From Porphyromonas cangingivalis (GTDB lineage: Bacteria > Bacteroidota > Bacteroidia > Bacteroidales > Porphyromonadaceae): a DNA stretch of 64,000 nt. The position numbers and the translations under genes are program-made. Below are positions 44,977-56,293 of the stretch, in pieces; position 1 is the first letter of the stretch; each line of letters begins with the position of its first letter. Location: the NCBI RefSeq assembly GCF_900638305.1, contig NZ_LR134506.1:2232001-2296000 (forward strand), given 5' to 3'. The notes under the pieces were generated by a model. That model did no database searches and was not told the DNA's origin. It saw nothing but the letters and a program-made list of their open reading frames with translations.

Positions 44977-45594
44977 TCAGCCCTTGCCGTAGAGGACAGG
45001 GTTGAGGTTGGGGTCGTTGTACATCTTCATCTGTTTGTAGACCTTCATGTACTTCCGACCGTGAGCAAAGTCTTCAAGAAGAGTTTCGATAGCCGAAGTC
45101 AAGTCTTCATTCTGAGCCAAAAGTACGTTCAGCTTTGAAGTACAGGTCTCTATGTGAGCAGCATCGACATCGGTACGCACAGTCTCCACACGCATATGAT
45201 ATATTTTGAGCTGGAGGATGGAGAGACGGTCGATGGCCCATGCCGGACTTTCGGTGTTGATCGTGGCTTCGGGAAGGTGCTTGACCTCCTTGTACTGATC
45301 AAGGAAATAACTGTCGATCATCTCCACAAGGTCGGTGCGTTCCTGATTGGACCTGTCGATACGCCTCTTGATGGCAAGTGCCTCGATCGGGTCAATGTCA
45401 GGGTTGCGGATGATGTCTTCCAAGTGCCACTGGACAGTGTCGATCCAGCATTTGAGATACAGATAGTACTCGATGCTCTTGAACTCGTAGGGGTTCACGA
45501 TCGCAGCATCCACATCATCGGAGACATGGTAGTCCGCTATCGCTTGATTGAAGATCTGTACAGTCTTTTCGCTAAAACGTGAAGCAAGCATCAT
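44977..45594 (-). CDS. DUF4254 family protein
   Basis: 205 aa, helical, cytoplasmic, no signal peptide. The pattern resembles DUF4254, a Bacteroidota family of unknown function often next to GT9 glycosyltransferases, as here (31 nt gap). Residues that may be conserved include DRLSILQLKIYHM and RSNQERTDLVE. A role in envelope glycan assembly is inferred from the neighbour only. Confidence 0.8.
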   Translation of the reverse strand: MMLASRFSEKTVQIFNQAIADYHVSDDVDAAIVNPYEFKSIEYYLYLKCWIDTVQWHLEDIIRNPDIDPIEALAIKRRIDRSNQERTDLVEMIDSYFLDQYKEVKHLPEATINTESPAWAIDRLSILQLKIYHMRVETVRTDVDAAHIETCTSKLNVLLAQNEDLTSAIETLLEDFAHGRKYMKVYKQMKMYNDPNLNPVLYGKG

Positions 45595-45808
45595 GATTAC
45601 TTTACTTTCGGATTTAGAATGATTAATAAAAATTCAAATGGTCTGTAAAGATAGACATAATAATGTGGACAAGGGTAATATCCCTCGACTTTTCGCAGAG
45701 ATAAATCGTCGGGATGGTGCGACTGTGAGACAATGGCTTCGTTGTCAGTGCTGTGGGTAAGGCCATACAGCCTTCTTCTATATGAAAGAAAGAGCCTGAA
45801 TGTAGGGC

Positions 45809-46486
45809 TCAGAGTACGCCATTCTCCACCAAGATGACGACACGTTCGGTGAGCGCATCCTTGTTCTGTGGATCGTAACTGCTTTTGAGGCTGGCCCCGA
45901 AAAACTTTGCAAAGAGATTCCAAATGTTTGCCGAGATGGTACCGAGGAAGGCTTCTACGAGTTCGAAGCCGGATGATCCGCACTGACGATCGATGAGCTT
46001 GATCAGCAGTTTGCCCTGTCTCAGGGTCAACTTCTTCATCTCCGGGAAATACTCTTTGTATAGCTCATCTTCCATCCGTTTGAGATGCGCGAGACGCTCC
46101 TTATCGGTCGGTAGAGTCTCTATGTACTCATAGGTCTCCTTCATGGTCGAGGAGATCATGCGAGCATAAGGCAATGTCCTCTTAACGTCTCTGATGAGAC
46201 GGAGGTATTCCAGCTTCTCCTTCTCTGACTTAAACTCAAGGGGGGCAAACACATTCAGTGTGCGGAGCTTGATGATTGGTATAGTGTCTCCGCCTTCCAA
46301 AGTCGCATTGACGATATAGCCCCTGTTGGTGGGAGGAAACGAAGATCCATCTTGGGCAATGACCGGTAGGCTGCATGACAGTAACACGACAAGGAGCAGG
46401 GATGATGCTCTTCCCTCCCTGACGCTGTCCTTCCGTATCAGGTGCAGTAGCCGTCTGATCAGTCGTATGGATAATACCTTATTCAT
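45809..46486 (-). CDS. DUF4294 family exported protein
   Basis: 225 aa with a basic N-terminus and hydrophobic signal or anchor segment (about 28-42, ending near PVIAQ). The soluble helical domain contains YLRLIRDVKRTLPYAR and LTLRQGKLLIKLIDRQ..SSGFELV, matching DUF4294 of Bacteroidota. The function is unknown. The open frame starts at a TTG (46492), but the ATG at 46486 is preferred. A TATATTTG -7 box lies on the minus strand at 46514-46507, nearly leaderless. The 214 nt after its stop contain nothing recognisable. Confidence 0.8.
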   Translation of the reverse strand: MNKVLSIRLIRRLLHLIRKDSVREGRASSLLLVVLLSCSLPVIAQDGSSFPPTNRGYIVNATLEGGDTIPIIKLRTLNVFAPLEFKSEKEKLEYLRLIRDVKRTLPYARMISSTMKETYEYIETLPTDKERLAHLKRMEDELYKEYFPEMKKLTLRQGKLLIKLIDRQCGSSGFELVEAFLGTISANIWNLFAKFFGASLKSSYDPQNKDALTERVVILVENGVL

Positions 46487-46514
46487 AACCAATTTGTCTC
46501 ACTTCGCAAATATA

Positions 46515-46730
46515 TGGATATTTTCGGACGAAAAAAGTAAATGAATCATTCTTATTCTTTGTACACATTTCTTTGCAGAGACTTTTGGCCTCCGAAGAGT
46601 GTAAGGGACTTCCGAGCTTTGTCATACTCCGGTGTTGTGATATTTTCTGCAAACTTGAAGGTACACAATAATATATTTAGAGGTAAGAGCGGATGAACGA
46701 AAAATAAATGGATTTTTTTAGCCTTGCCTA
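46515..46730. other. gene-free region before the rRNA promoter
   Basis: AT-rich DNA with no gene that I recognise. With 46761-46960 it forms the 16S upstream and leader region. Confidence 0.4.
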
Positions 46731-46760
46731 TTGCGAGAATAAAAAATCTTCGTACCTTTG
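46731..46760 (+). promoter_or_regulatory. rRNA promoter
   Basis: TTG (46731-46733), 19-nt spacer, TACCTTTG (46753-46760), with an A/T-rich run upstream. It gives a leader of about 200 nt before 16S. Confidence 0.75.
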
Positions 46761-46960
46761 CAATCACTTTGCAAGAGCAAGGGACAACAACGAGATCATA
46801 GACATATTGAACGAAGGACAATTAAAGATTGACAAGTAGTACAAGGGAATATAGGATACGACAAGTATTCGACATTGCCACGTCAATGTTTACTTAAAAA
46901 CAGGTCAAAAACGATAGAACGGATCTTAGAGCTGAAGGAACAACAAACAAATTTATTTCA

Positions 46961-48494
<1,534 letters not shown>

Positions 48495-48775
48495 GGAGAC
48501 TCTGAGGTCTTGTTTTTGACGAATGTAGTTTTTAGGAAACAGTGGTGATGAGGGATTATTCTCTGTGACTACTTTGTCAATGTCCTGAGTTCGGTATGCT
48601 TTATATATATTTAGGTTAATAGGTTATGTAAGAAAGATTGAACCCTGGATTCTTTACTGGAATCTTGGGTCTTTTTTTTATCTACCCTATGACAGGTATT
48701 TCCGACAGATTATCGTAAGGAAGTATTTAGTGAGTATTATACAGTTTGTCGAAACGAATAAAACTTAGAGAAGAT
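48495..48775 (+). other. region after 16S lacking tRNA-Ile/Ala and 23S
   Basis: The expected internal transcribed spacer with tRNA-Ile and tRNA-Ala is absent. A terminator-like structure (ACCCTGGATTC / GAATCTTGGGT then T8, about 48641-48679) closes the transcript, and a protein gene begins at 48776. Confidence 0.7.
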
Positions 48776-49756
48776 ATGACACTTAATAAGAACGGTGTAT
48801 CAAGTGCCATGGTATGCAAACTTGGTGCACTTTGCCTGCTTACCGGCTTGGTATTCTCGGCTTGTAATGGGACAGATCCCATAAAGGAGAAGCGCAACAG
48901 TATAGCAGAAGCACTTAAACGAGAACAAGAGCGTGAGCAACTTCGTATCAGTGAACATTACGACTTCAAGACCTGGAATGCTCCGACAGATGACAAGGGT
49001 AAAGCTAAACCGTATATGATTCCGGTCGCAAAAGGGGATACCACGGATATGGAGTTGGCGAGATTTTGGAAGTCCGCGAGCAACGCCGGATATGTCTTCC
49101 TTGCAGGAAGCAAACCTGCAAATACTTACCCGGTTTATTTTGAAAGCAACTCTGAGTCTGACCATAAGTCTCTCAAGCTTGAAACGAAAGCCGGTACTCG
49201 AATTTTTGGAATGGGATCTTACGTTGTCCCCGGATCTGTCTACAATGGCAAGTTGAACATGCTTAAACTCATCGCAGCTCCCCTTGAAGCGACTTTATTT
49301 GGGTCTGAGTATATCTTGATGCCTTTCAGGCTCTCTGCATCTGTCAGGTATAAGGCAGGAGCTGAGATGATCAATGGTATTGACAAAAAGAAACTTGACT
49401 CCAAGGATAAGGGCTCTATAGTGGCTGTATTTTATGAGGTGGATCAGACTTTGATAAAAGATGGAAATGATGCAGATACATACTTGACCGGGCTCAATCT
49501 ACATACAGATCCTCGTGTCATAGCCAAAGCCGTGTGCGAGATCGAGGATACGAAGGGTGAGGACTGGGTTAGGATTGAGTCTTCATTTACTGTCATGAAT
49601 AAGGAAGCATGGGAGACGCTCGACTTCAAAACAAAGAAATATCGTTTGGCTCTTGTCCTCTCTTCAAGTTATATGGGTGATAAATTTTTTGGAGCTGTCG
49701 GTAGTACACTCCTTGTAGACAAACTTGAAATCAAGGGAGAACCTCTCAGTAAATAA
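48776..49756 (+). CDS. PCMD-like lipoprotein
   Basis: 326 aa. Lipoprotein signal ending LVFSAC, a charged helical linker, then a beta-rich domain ending FFGAVGSTLLVDKLEI, as in the Bacteroidota PCMD family (putative carbohydrate metabolism domain, PF13201). It is probably surface or periplasmic and glycan-binding, which is inference from the family name. The frame extends to a TTG at 48746; the ATG at 48776 preceded by AGAGAAG is preferred. It is followed after 21 nt by a beta-barrel gene. Confidence 0.7.
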   Translation: MTLNKNGVSSAMVCKLGALCLLTGLVFSACNGTDPIKEKRNSIAEALKREQEREQLRISEHYDFKTWNAPTDDKGKAKPYMIPVAKGDTTDMELARFWKSASNAGYVFLAGSKPANTYPVYFESNSESDHKSLKLETKAGTRIFGMGSYVVPGSVYNGKLNMLKLIAAPLEATLFGSEYILMPFRLSASVRYKAGAEMINGIDKKKLDSKDKGSIVAVFYEVDQTLIKDGNDADTYLTGLNLHTDPRVIAKAVCEIEDTKGEDWVRIESSFTVMNKEAWETLDFKTKKYRLALVLSSSYMGDKFFGAVGSTLLVDKLEIKGEPLSK

Positions 49757-49777
49757 TCTCCAAAATAAAAATATATC

Positions 49778-50521
49778 ATGAACAAGATAATCAGTATCAT
49801 TGCTTTGGTTTGCATCACGCTATTTGCAACAGAAGTGTATGCGCAAGCTCCTAAGGTGAAGATGGAATACGGTCTTACTGCCGGCCTCAATGTCGGAGCG
49901 ACAACGCCTATACCCAAACCTTCTTCGGTCGATAAGGTGTATACATGGAAGCCTCACATGAATTTTGCATTCAAGGGATGGACAACGATACGCTTCAACC
50001 GATACCAAAACTGGGGATTGACTTCGGGGCTTGAATTCGAAAAGAAAGGGATGTATGCTTCTACTCATGTGGAGAGCATAAAGATAAATATGAATAAATA
50101 TGGCTACCCCGGAAATACTTACACCGGGGACAACAGTACCGATTTCTCAATGTCGTATCTGACCCTCCCCGTTGTTGCAACATATATCACTAATAACGAT
50201 CGATTCAGATTTCATGCCGGCTTTTATCTTTCATACCTTATGGAGAATCGATTCAAGGTTGCCCTTGATGGTGATGGCGTGACTGACTTGGGACCATTCT
50301 TCCCCGGACAGATTGCAGACTTTGACTTCTCAGACCAATTTAATGCTTGGGATTTCGGTGGGCGTGTCGCCATGGACTTTTACTTCACACCTCGCATTGC
50401 CGTGACAGGACAAGTCAACATGGGAATCACTCCGATACTCAAGCGGTCTTTCGATGCGATGCCCTTCTCCCTTCACAATGTCTACAGCTTCGTCGGTTTC
50501 ACCTATCGCCTTTTTAAGTAA
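49778..50521 (+). CDS. PorT/OmpW-like outer-membrane beta-barrel protein
   Basis: 247 aa. Signal peptide (cleavage near VYAQ, residue 23), then eight to ten amphipathic strands typical of the small Bacteroidota barrel family (OMP_b-brl), ending SFVGFTYRLFK. The motif GLTSGLEFEKKGMY is typical. The function is unknown; it is probably co-expressed with the PCMD-like lipoprotein, as pairs of this kind often are. Confidence 0.8.
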   Translation: MNKIISIIALVCITLFATEVYAQAPKVKMEYGLTAGLNVGATTPIPKPSSVDKVYTWKPHMNFAFKGWTTIRFNRYQNWGLTSGLEFEKKGMYASTHVESIKINMNKYGYPGNTYTGDNSTDFSMSYLTLPVVATYITNNDRFRFHAGFYLSYLMENRFKVALDGDGVTDLGPFFPGQIADFDFSDQFNAWDFGGRVAMDFYFTPRIAVTGQVNMGITPILKRSFDAMPFSLHNVYSFVGFTYRLFK

Positions 50522-50551
50522 TCAGTTTAATAGATCATTTTCATATATAGA

Positions 50552-50587
50552 GCTCAGGTAGACCGACCGGTCTACCTGAGCTTTTTT
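50552..50587 (+). terminator. terminator after the barrel gene
   Basis: Perfect 13-bp stem GCTCAGGTAGACC / GGTCTACCTGAGC with a 4-nt loop and T6. Confidence 0.9.
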
Positions 50588-50610
50588 GTGCATACACATA
50601 TAGTATCTTA

Positions 50611-50623
50611 ACGTCAGTTCGAT
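50611..50623. mobile_element. IS982 end remnant
   Basis: ACGTCAGTTCGAT matches the end of the IS982-family element at 54462 and directly abuts the left end of the IS5 copy, a scar of an earlier insertion. Confidence 0.55.
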
Positions 50624-50626
50624 AGG

Positions 50627-52070
50627 TAGTCGTCCCTTAAAATTCATTTTAATCTCTGATATTCAGCAAATTAGTTTACGAATATCTTTGCTAAATCTGC
50701 AAGTTTTCTTATCTTCATAGCAGAAAACTTGCAGATTTTATGATTAAAAAGCCCTATAATACTCCTTCATTATTCAGCAGTCTATCAGACATGTTGAACC
50801 AATCGCACCCACTCTATAAATTAGCTGAGAAAATAGATTGGGCCAAATTCGATACGGCCTTCAAACCTTTGTATTGCCCAAACAATGGTCGCCCTGCTAA
50901 ACCTATTCGTCTGATGTGTGGCTTGTTGATTCTCAAACACCTTCGTAATCTCTCAGATGAATCTGTTGTGAAACAATGGAGTGAAAATGCTTATTACCAA
51001 TACTTTTGTGGTATGCAAGAGTTTACACCCTGTGCCCCTTGTGCCTCTTCTGAATTGGTACACTTTCGCAATCGTATTGGAGCAAAGGGAGTAGAACTCA
51101 TCTTCCAAGAACGCATTCGTGTCAATAACGAAGATGATGACGAGCATCATCATGACACTGCTTTTATTGATTCCACCGTTCAAGAGAAGAATATCACCTT
51201 TCCGACAGATGCCAAGTTGCATAAAAAGATTGTCCGTAAGGTTCCGGACATTGTCCACAAATTAGATCTACCACTTCGCCAAAGCTATACCTTTGTTCTC
51301 AAGCGCATTTATCGCGACCAACGTTTTCGCAATCATCCCAAGAATCGCCAAAAGGCACTCAGAGCGGATAGGAAATTGCGAACCATAGCCGGCCGGTTAG
51401 TCCGAGAGCTCAAGCGTAATCCGGGAGAGCATTCTGTCCATAAGGAGTTGATAGAGAGATTTGAGGCGATTCTTGCTCAACGACGTCATAGCCGGCAAAA
51501 GATTTATTCTATTCACGAACCTGAGGTACAATGCATCAGCAAGGGCAAAGAGCATAAGAAGTACGAATTCGGCAATAAGGTATCCATCATCCGCTCGGCT
51601 ACGGGGCTTATTCTTGGAGCCCAATCAATTTCGTAATGAGTATGATGGACACACGATAGAAGCCTCGTTGGCACAAGTAGAACGTCTCACACAGAGAAAG
51701 ATCAAGATACTGGCAGGCGACAGGGGCTATCGGGGTAAGAAAGAGGTTAATGGCACTCAGATTTTAATACCGGATGTTCCCAAGCCCTCAGATAGCAGGT
51801 ATCAGAAGCGCAAGAAACACAAACTATTCTGCAAGAGAGCAGGCATAGAACCTACCATTGGGCACTTGAAATCAGATCATCGTTTAGGCCGCAACTTTTA
51901 CAAGGGATTGGCTGGGGATGCTGTGAACATACTATTGGCAGCCGCTGCTTACAACTTCAAAAGAGCCATGAAGGCTCTTTTGAACCTGCTCAAAATAATA
52001 TGCGAAAAGCTAAGCGAGAGACCATCGAGGAATGACTGCTCACTTGCAAATGCTTTTTAAGGGATGACTA
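50627..52070 (+). mobile_element. IS5-family insertion sequence
   Basis: Ends are imperfect inverted repeats TAGTCGTCCCTTAAAA (left) and TTTTAAGGGATGACTA (right). About 1.44 kb containing one transposase frame broken by a frameshift. IS256 abuts its right end. Confidence 0.75.
50740..52060 (+). pseudogene. IS5-family transposase, frameshifted
   Basis: Two open frames, 50740-51636 and a second that takes over at about 51620 and runs to 52060, together encode one DDE transposase. The N-terminal half has LSDMLNQSHPLYKLAEKIDW and AFIDSTVQEKNI with a catalytic Asp. The second half has NEYDGHTIEASL, GDRGYRGKK and GIEPTIGHLKSDHRLGRNF with the final Glu. The frames join in a run around CCAATCAATTTCG through a +1 change. 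Most likely an inactivating indel. Confidence 0.82.
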
Positions 52071-52072
52071 GG

Positions 52073-53396
52073 TAGTGTCCGAAAAAGTGTGTAAGAGTAG
52101 TTGTTTTCCTTTTTTACCACAGGGGCATGCCCCTGTGGTAAAAACTTTGTGGTTTTGTTGTTATTATCCATTTATTTAATCTTCCACTCTTGAAAGTAGG
52201 GCAACCTCCTAGCATAAGTTCTCTCAGTCATCTCTCGGGCAACAGATCCTAAGAGGAGTACGACGGCATCAGCCGAGGGGAGAGCCCCACGCATACGTAA
52301 CGTACGCTTATAGCTGCGATTGAGACGCTCCACCCAATTCGTTGAGTAAATCATACGACGAACCTCCTCCGGGTACCTCAGATAGGTGAAGTAGCCTATA
52401 TTGCGAGGGGAAGACAGAGAGAGTAAACTTCTGTAATTCTTGCCCCAAGGCTCTGCAAATGTACATAATTTCTCAAATGCCTTGATGGGTGTAAGTCCTG
52501 TATCCAGAACAGGGAATAAGTCTTCCAACTCTTGTCTCATCCGATCCTTGTCCCTCTTCGATACGGCATTAAGTGCGTGACGCTTGAAATGAACGACACA
52601 CAGCTGATGGGAGGAGTGAGGGAAAGCCGAGGCGATGGCTCGTTCAATCCCCTGTAAAGCATCTGAGATGATCAGGTCTATACGTTCGACTCCACGTGTT
52701 TTGAGGGCTTTCAACTCTGCCTCCCAATTCAACGCTCCTTCCGTGGGATGATTCACCACACAAAGCACCTCCCGACTACCGTCAGGAAGCAACCCCAACA
52801 TCGTGTAATAGGCTTCCTGAGCCACACGATCATCCCGCCGTGTGTAGGCAAAGGTAGCATCGATGTACACCGCCAAATAGTGGGGCGACAGTTGGCGTTC
52901 CAACCACTTGTAGATCTCCTCTTTACTCGTGTTCGAGAGATAACTGACTTGCTGCTTGCTATAGTGATAGCCGTAGATCCGTTCGCACACAGCACCAATG
53001 TCTTCGCACGAAAGCCCTCGGGTATAAAGCTCGTGAAACAACAAGGCTCGTTCGCTCTCTTGGCCGGAAAGGATTCCCAAAATCAGGGGTTGGAAATTGC
53101 CCGAACGTGTTCGAGGAATCCGTAATTCAAAGCTACAGCCGTAGCCTCGCCATCGACGAGGACGGAAACCATTGCACTGTTCACCCTCATGCTCTTCGAC
53201 AAAGAGAGCACGTTCTTGCTTCGAGAAGGTGTCCAATAGTACACGGATAAGTTCGTTAATACCTGCCTCTGATGATAGCATTTCAGAAATAAATGCCGAC
53301 TTTTGTGTTGTTGTAAGCTCCATTGTTCTTAGGTTTATTTTTTTCTTACCTCAAAGTTAAGGACTAATGGGGCTTACACACTTTTATAGGACAGTA
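52073..53396 (-). mobile_element. IS256-family insertion sequence, copy 1
   Basis: About 1.32 kb bounded by inverted repeats TAGTGTCCGAAAAAGTGTG and CACTTTTATAGGACAGTA. It sits between the right end of IS5 and a slightly trimmed IS982. No clear target-site duplication is visible. Confidence 0.8.
52172..53323 (-). CDS. IS256/Mutator-family transposase, copy 1
   Basis: 383 aa, full-length Mutator-type transposase. Motifs: FRPRRWRGYGCSFELRIPRTR, YIDATF with the first catalytic Asp, LIISDALQGIERAI with the second, CVVHFKRHALN, and STNWVERLNRSYK with the Glu. The frame is intact, so this copy may be active. About the first three-fifths of the protein is almost identical to copy 2 at 60148 and the rest is more divergent. 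Confidence 0.92.
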   Translation of the reverse strand: MELTTTQKSAFISEMLSSEAGINELIRVLLDTFSKQERALFVEEHEGEQCNGFRPRRWRGYGCSFELRIPRTRSGNFQPLILGILSGQESERALLFHELYTRGLSCEDIGAVCERIYGYHYSKQQVSYLSNTSKEEIYKWLERQLSPHYLAVYIDATFAYTRRDDRVAQEAYYTMLGLLPDGSREVLCVVNHPTEGALNWEAELKALKTRGVERIDLIISDALQGIERAIASAFPHSSHQLCVVHFKRHALNAVSKRDKDRMRQELEDLFPVLDTGLTPIKAFEKLCTFAEPWGKNYRSLLSLSSPRNIGYFTYLRYPEEVRRMIYSTNWVERLNRSYKRTLRMRGALPSADAVVLLLGSVAREMTERTYARRLPYFQEWKIK

Positions 53397-54462
53397 TCGT
53401 TCGATATAAGAAAACGATGAATGAAACTATCTCATCAACTTTATTAAGTGCCTAATATTGTTGTGGTTATAATTGAAAAAGTGGCGAATTATTTGTATAT
53501 CAGTATCTGAAAACCAAGGTGATACACACAAATAAAACGCCACTTTATGAAGACAAATATAGTTGATATTTTTTGTATGGTAGATGACTTCTCAAAGCTT
53601 TTTGACCAAACAATCAAGGAAAAGAGTATAGAAAAGGATGGTAAAAAGCGTAGAAACAGGAAGTCTAGGATGTCTGACGGTGAGGTAATGACCATCCTTA
53701 TACTCTTTCATCTCTCAAGGTACCGAGATCTCAAGGCTTTTTATCTACAATATATCACCCACTCGTGTCGATCCGAATTTCCTGATCTTGTCTCCTACAA
53801 TCGATTTGTCGAATTGCAAAGTAAAGTGGGATACAAGCTCATCGCATTCCTGAATATGTGCTGTTTAGGCGAATGTACAGGTATCTCTTTTATAGACTCG
53901 ACCCCGCTGAGAGCCTGTCATGTCAAACGGGCTCAAGGACATAAGACAATGAAAGGATTGGCTCGAAAAGGGAAGTGTACCATGGGTTGGTTTTATGGTT
54001 TTAAGTTACACATTGTCATTAACGACAAAGGAGAAATCATCAAATACCGGATCACTCCGGGCAATTGTGATGACAGAGAACCCCTTAAGGACTCGTCTTT
54101 CACCAAGAAGCTTTTCGGCAAACTCATCGGAGATAGAGGATACATTTCCCAAAGTCTTTTTGATCAACTCTTTGTCGATGATATTCATATGATCACAAGA
54201 ATCAAAAAGAACATGAAGAACTCTCTTATGCATCTTTACGACAAAGTGTTACTAAGGAAAAGAGCTCTCATAGAGACCGTCAATGATATGCTCAAAAACG
54301 TCTGTCAGATAGAGCATACCAGACATCGTAGTGTTAACAATTTTCTTGCCAACCTTATCTCAGGACTCATTGCCTACAATCTCCTCCCTAAAAAGCCTGA
54401 ACTGAATATTGAAATCGTTAGAAACCCCCAACTTCCTACTTGCGCTTAAATCGAACTGACGT
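53397..54462 (+). mobile_element. IS982-family insertion sequence
   Basis: The right end is ATCGAACTGACGT at 54450-54462. The left end begins TTCGATATAAGAAAACG at about 53400, missing the first bases of the inverted repeat where IS256 abuts. It contains one intact transposase gene. Confidence 0.72.
53547..54449 (+). CDS. IS982-family transposase
   Basis: 300 aa DDE transposase: MSDGEVMTILILFHLSRYRDLK, SFIDSTPLRACHVKR with the first Asp, GDRGYISQSLFDQLF with the second, RALIETVNDMLKN with the Glu, and a C-terminal SGLIAYNLLPKKP. The length fits the family (ISPg/IS195-like in Porphyromonas). The frame is intact, but the element's left repeat is trimmed, so mobility is doubtful. Confidence 0.9.
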   Translation: MKTNIVDIFCMVDDFSKLFDQTIKEKSIEKDGKKRRNRKSRMSDGEVMTILILFHLSRYRDLKAFYLQYITHSCRSEFPDLVSYNRFVELQSKVGYKLIAFLNMCCLGECTGISFIDSTPLRACHVKRAQGHKTMKGLARKGKCTMGWFYGFKLHIVINDKGEIIKYRITPGNCDDREPLKDSSFTKKLFGKLIGDRGYISQSLFDQLFVDDIHMITRIKKNMKNSLMHLYDKVLLRKRALIETVNDMLKNVCQIEHTRHRSVNNFLANLISGLIAYNLLPKKPELNIEIVRNPQLPTCA

Positions 54463-54463
54463 T

Positions 54464-54582
54464 AATCATGAAAATCTGCAAGTTTCTCACTGTAAAGATA
54501 AGAAAGCTTGCAGATTCATCAAAGGATCTTTCAATATAAAACACTGAATATCATCGATTAGATGATTTTTAAGGAACGACTA
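54464..54582 (-). mobile_element. inverted IS5 left-end fragment
   Basis: Reverse complement starts TAGTCGTTCCTTAAAAATCA and then matches the leader of the IS5 copy at 50627-50740, including the GCAAG...CTTGC hairpin. It stops at the transposase start region, next to the IS982 end. Confidence 0.65.
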
Positions 54583-54604
54583 ATTACATCATTCTGTGTA
54601 AAGA

Positions 54605-56281
54605 CTAAAATATATGGATTGGCGAATCTCCACTAGGAGGAGTTGGAGTAGGATTATTCTCTATATCATTATAGTTTGTTTCAGTCTGAACTATAGGAGG
54701 AGTCATCCAGCTTGGAGTTTCATTTAGATTCCATCTACATTGTTCCACATGATTTGAGTTCTTATAGTTGCGAATAATTCCTTTTCCAAAACGTTTTATA
54801 TCAAATGTTGCAAAGCCTTCTCCCCAAAATTCTATACGTCTTTGCCACCAAATTTCATTTTGGAAAGCAGTGTTGGACATATTTCCATAGGCTTCATTAT
54901 GTTTTCCATAAACAAAGTGTGGGTCACGAGTTCTAGCGAAGGCTTCAAGTAATATTTTTCCTCGAGCTTCATTCTGCATCCCTGCAGCTTCGGCTTCAAT
55001 CAAGAACATTTCCTCTACTCGCATCAATGGAAGTGCAACAACGAATCCAATATATTGATTTTGATGCCCGGCATCTCCACCTATTGCTCGAAACTTTAAA
55101 GGAAGACCTCCCAGTGTTTGGGTTGAAGAATTCTCTCCTGTGCGATAAAGTTCATTAGGGTAATTAGAATACTTTCTTAACGCATCGATCTTTAGCTTTT
55201 TTGTCTCCTCTTTAGAGGCTCCTGTCAAATCATCAATTGCAAAATCCACATAACACTCTCTTCTAAAATCTGTTGTTGGGATTGTTTCGTATAGATGACG
55301 ATCAATTACGGGATTTTGTCCATATGCAGAAGCATACCCTGTTTCTGGTACAATTTCCAAAATCATGTGAGACCCCCAACTGGTATCAGCATCATTCAGT
55401 AGGATGGTCTTGTCATCAGGCTTTTGAGTACATGCAAGCATCCAAGAATCATTGGGGGTATTAAATCCCTTTTCCCAACTTGTGTAGGATGCTTTGTCCA
55501 TAATACTATAACCCATTTGAGCCATCTTTGCATACTTCTCGGCATTAACCCAATCATGCATTTCCAGATAAGCTCTTGCCTTGAGACCGTAAACAACGGA
55601 AAGGTCAGGGGTCATCTTATTAGTCCTTTTATAGTCTTTTAAAAATTTTTCGGCTAACTCAAGATCCTCCATGATAAATTTCCACATGGTTTCGTTGGTC
55701 GCTCGTTTGTTATTAGTTAAGTCAGAAGATGTTGTTACCTCCGTTACAATGGGAACTGTTTTTGCATTCTTATCAATCCCATATGGTCTTGGTGCATACA
55801 AACGTGCCAAGTCCATATAGAAGAAAGCGCGCATTGCATGAGCGATACCAATTCCACTTTCCCGATCTTTTGTAAGCTTTTCTTTTCCTTGCCCAATGAC
55901 AATGTTGCAATTTTTTATCCATTTGTAATAGATAGTCCATGGAAATTGAGCAGTTGCTGTAGAGGGAGACATTCCTTGTGCATTATAGGTACTGCCCCAC
56001 CAATTTAGTGCAGGGAAAATGATATCTTGTCCCATCACATCTCTCTTTAGAAATAAAGCTGGCAAACCAAAGTCGTCCGCACGGCGTTCTGGATTTCCAG
56101 TGTACATAGCTCTTCCAAATATGTCATTGGTTACCCCTTTTACCAAGGCGTCAAAAGCCCCAGGTGAATTGTTTACTTGCTCCTGAGATGCTCTGTTGTC
56201 TTGAGGATCAAACTGTTTCATACAGCCGATAACTGACAGAGGTAGTATCGCTATAAATATAAATTTTGATATTTGTTTCAT
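54605..56281 (-). CDS. SusD/RagB-family nutrient-binding lipoprotein 1
   Basis: 558 aa surface lipoprotein: signal ending LSVIGC (Cys20), then a helical TPR-like fold. Typical SusD features are IGIAHAMRAFFYMDLARLYA, LKARAYLEMHDWVNAEKYA and the C-terminal WWQRRIEFWGEGFATFDIKRFGKGI. It forms the lid of the SusC channel encoded 12 nt upstream. The substrate (glycan or peptide) is not predictable here, and no sugar hydrolase or sigma regulator is adjacent. The gene looks AT-richer than the core genes. Confidence 0.93.
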   Translation of the reverse strand: MKQISKFIFIAILPLSVIGCMKQFDPQDNRASQEQVNNSPGAFDALVKGVTNDIFGRAMYTGNPERRADDFGLPALFLKRDVMGQDIIFPALNWWGSTYNAQGMSPSTATAQFPWTIYYKWIKNCNIVIGQGKEKLTKDRESGIGIAHAMRAFFYMDLARLYAPRPYGIDKNAKTVPIVTEVTTSSDLTNNKRATNETMWKFIMEDLELAEKFLKDYKRTNKMTPDLSVVYGLKARAYLEMHDWVNAEKYAKMAQMGYSIMDKASYTSWEKGFNTPNDSWMLACTQKPDDKTILLNDADTSWGSHMILEIVPETGYASAYGQNPVIDRHLYETIPTTDFRRECYVDFAIDDLTGASKEETKKLKIDALRKYSNYPNELYRTGENSSTQTLGGLPLKFRAIGGDAGHQNQYIGFVVALPLMRVEEMFLIEAEAAGMQNEARGKILLEAFARTRDPHFVYGKHNEAYGNMSNTAFQNEIWWQRRIEFWGEGFATFDIKRFGKGIIRNYKNSNHVEQCRWNLNETPSWMTPPIVQTETNYNDIENNPTPTPPSGDSPIHIF

Positions 56282-56293
56282 AGGTTGATTTTT

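Noticed and set aside
51600-51640. Programmed frameshift in the IS5 transposase
   Set aside because: No slippery heptamer of the usual type at the junction, and the fusion would need +1 shifting; a disabling indel is simpler.
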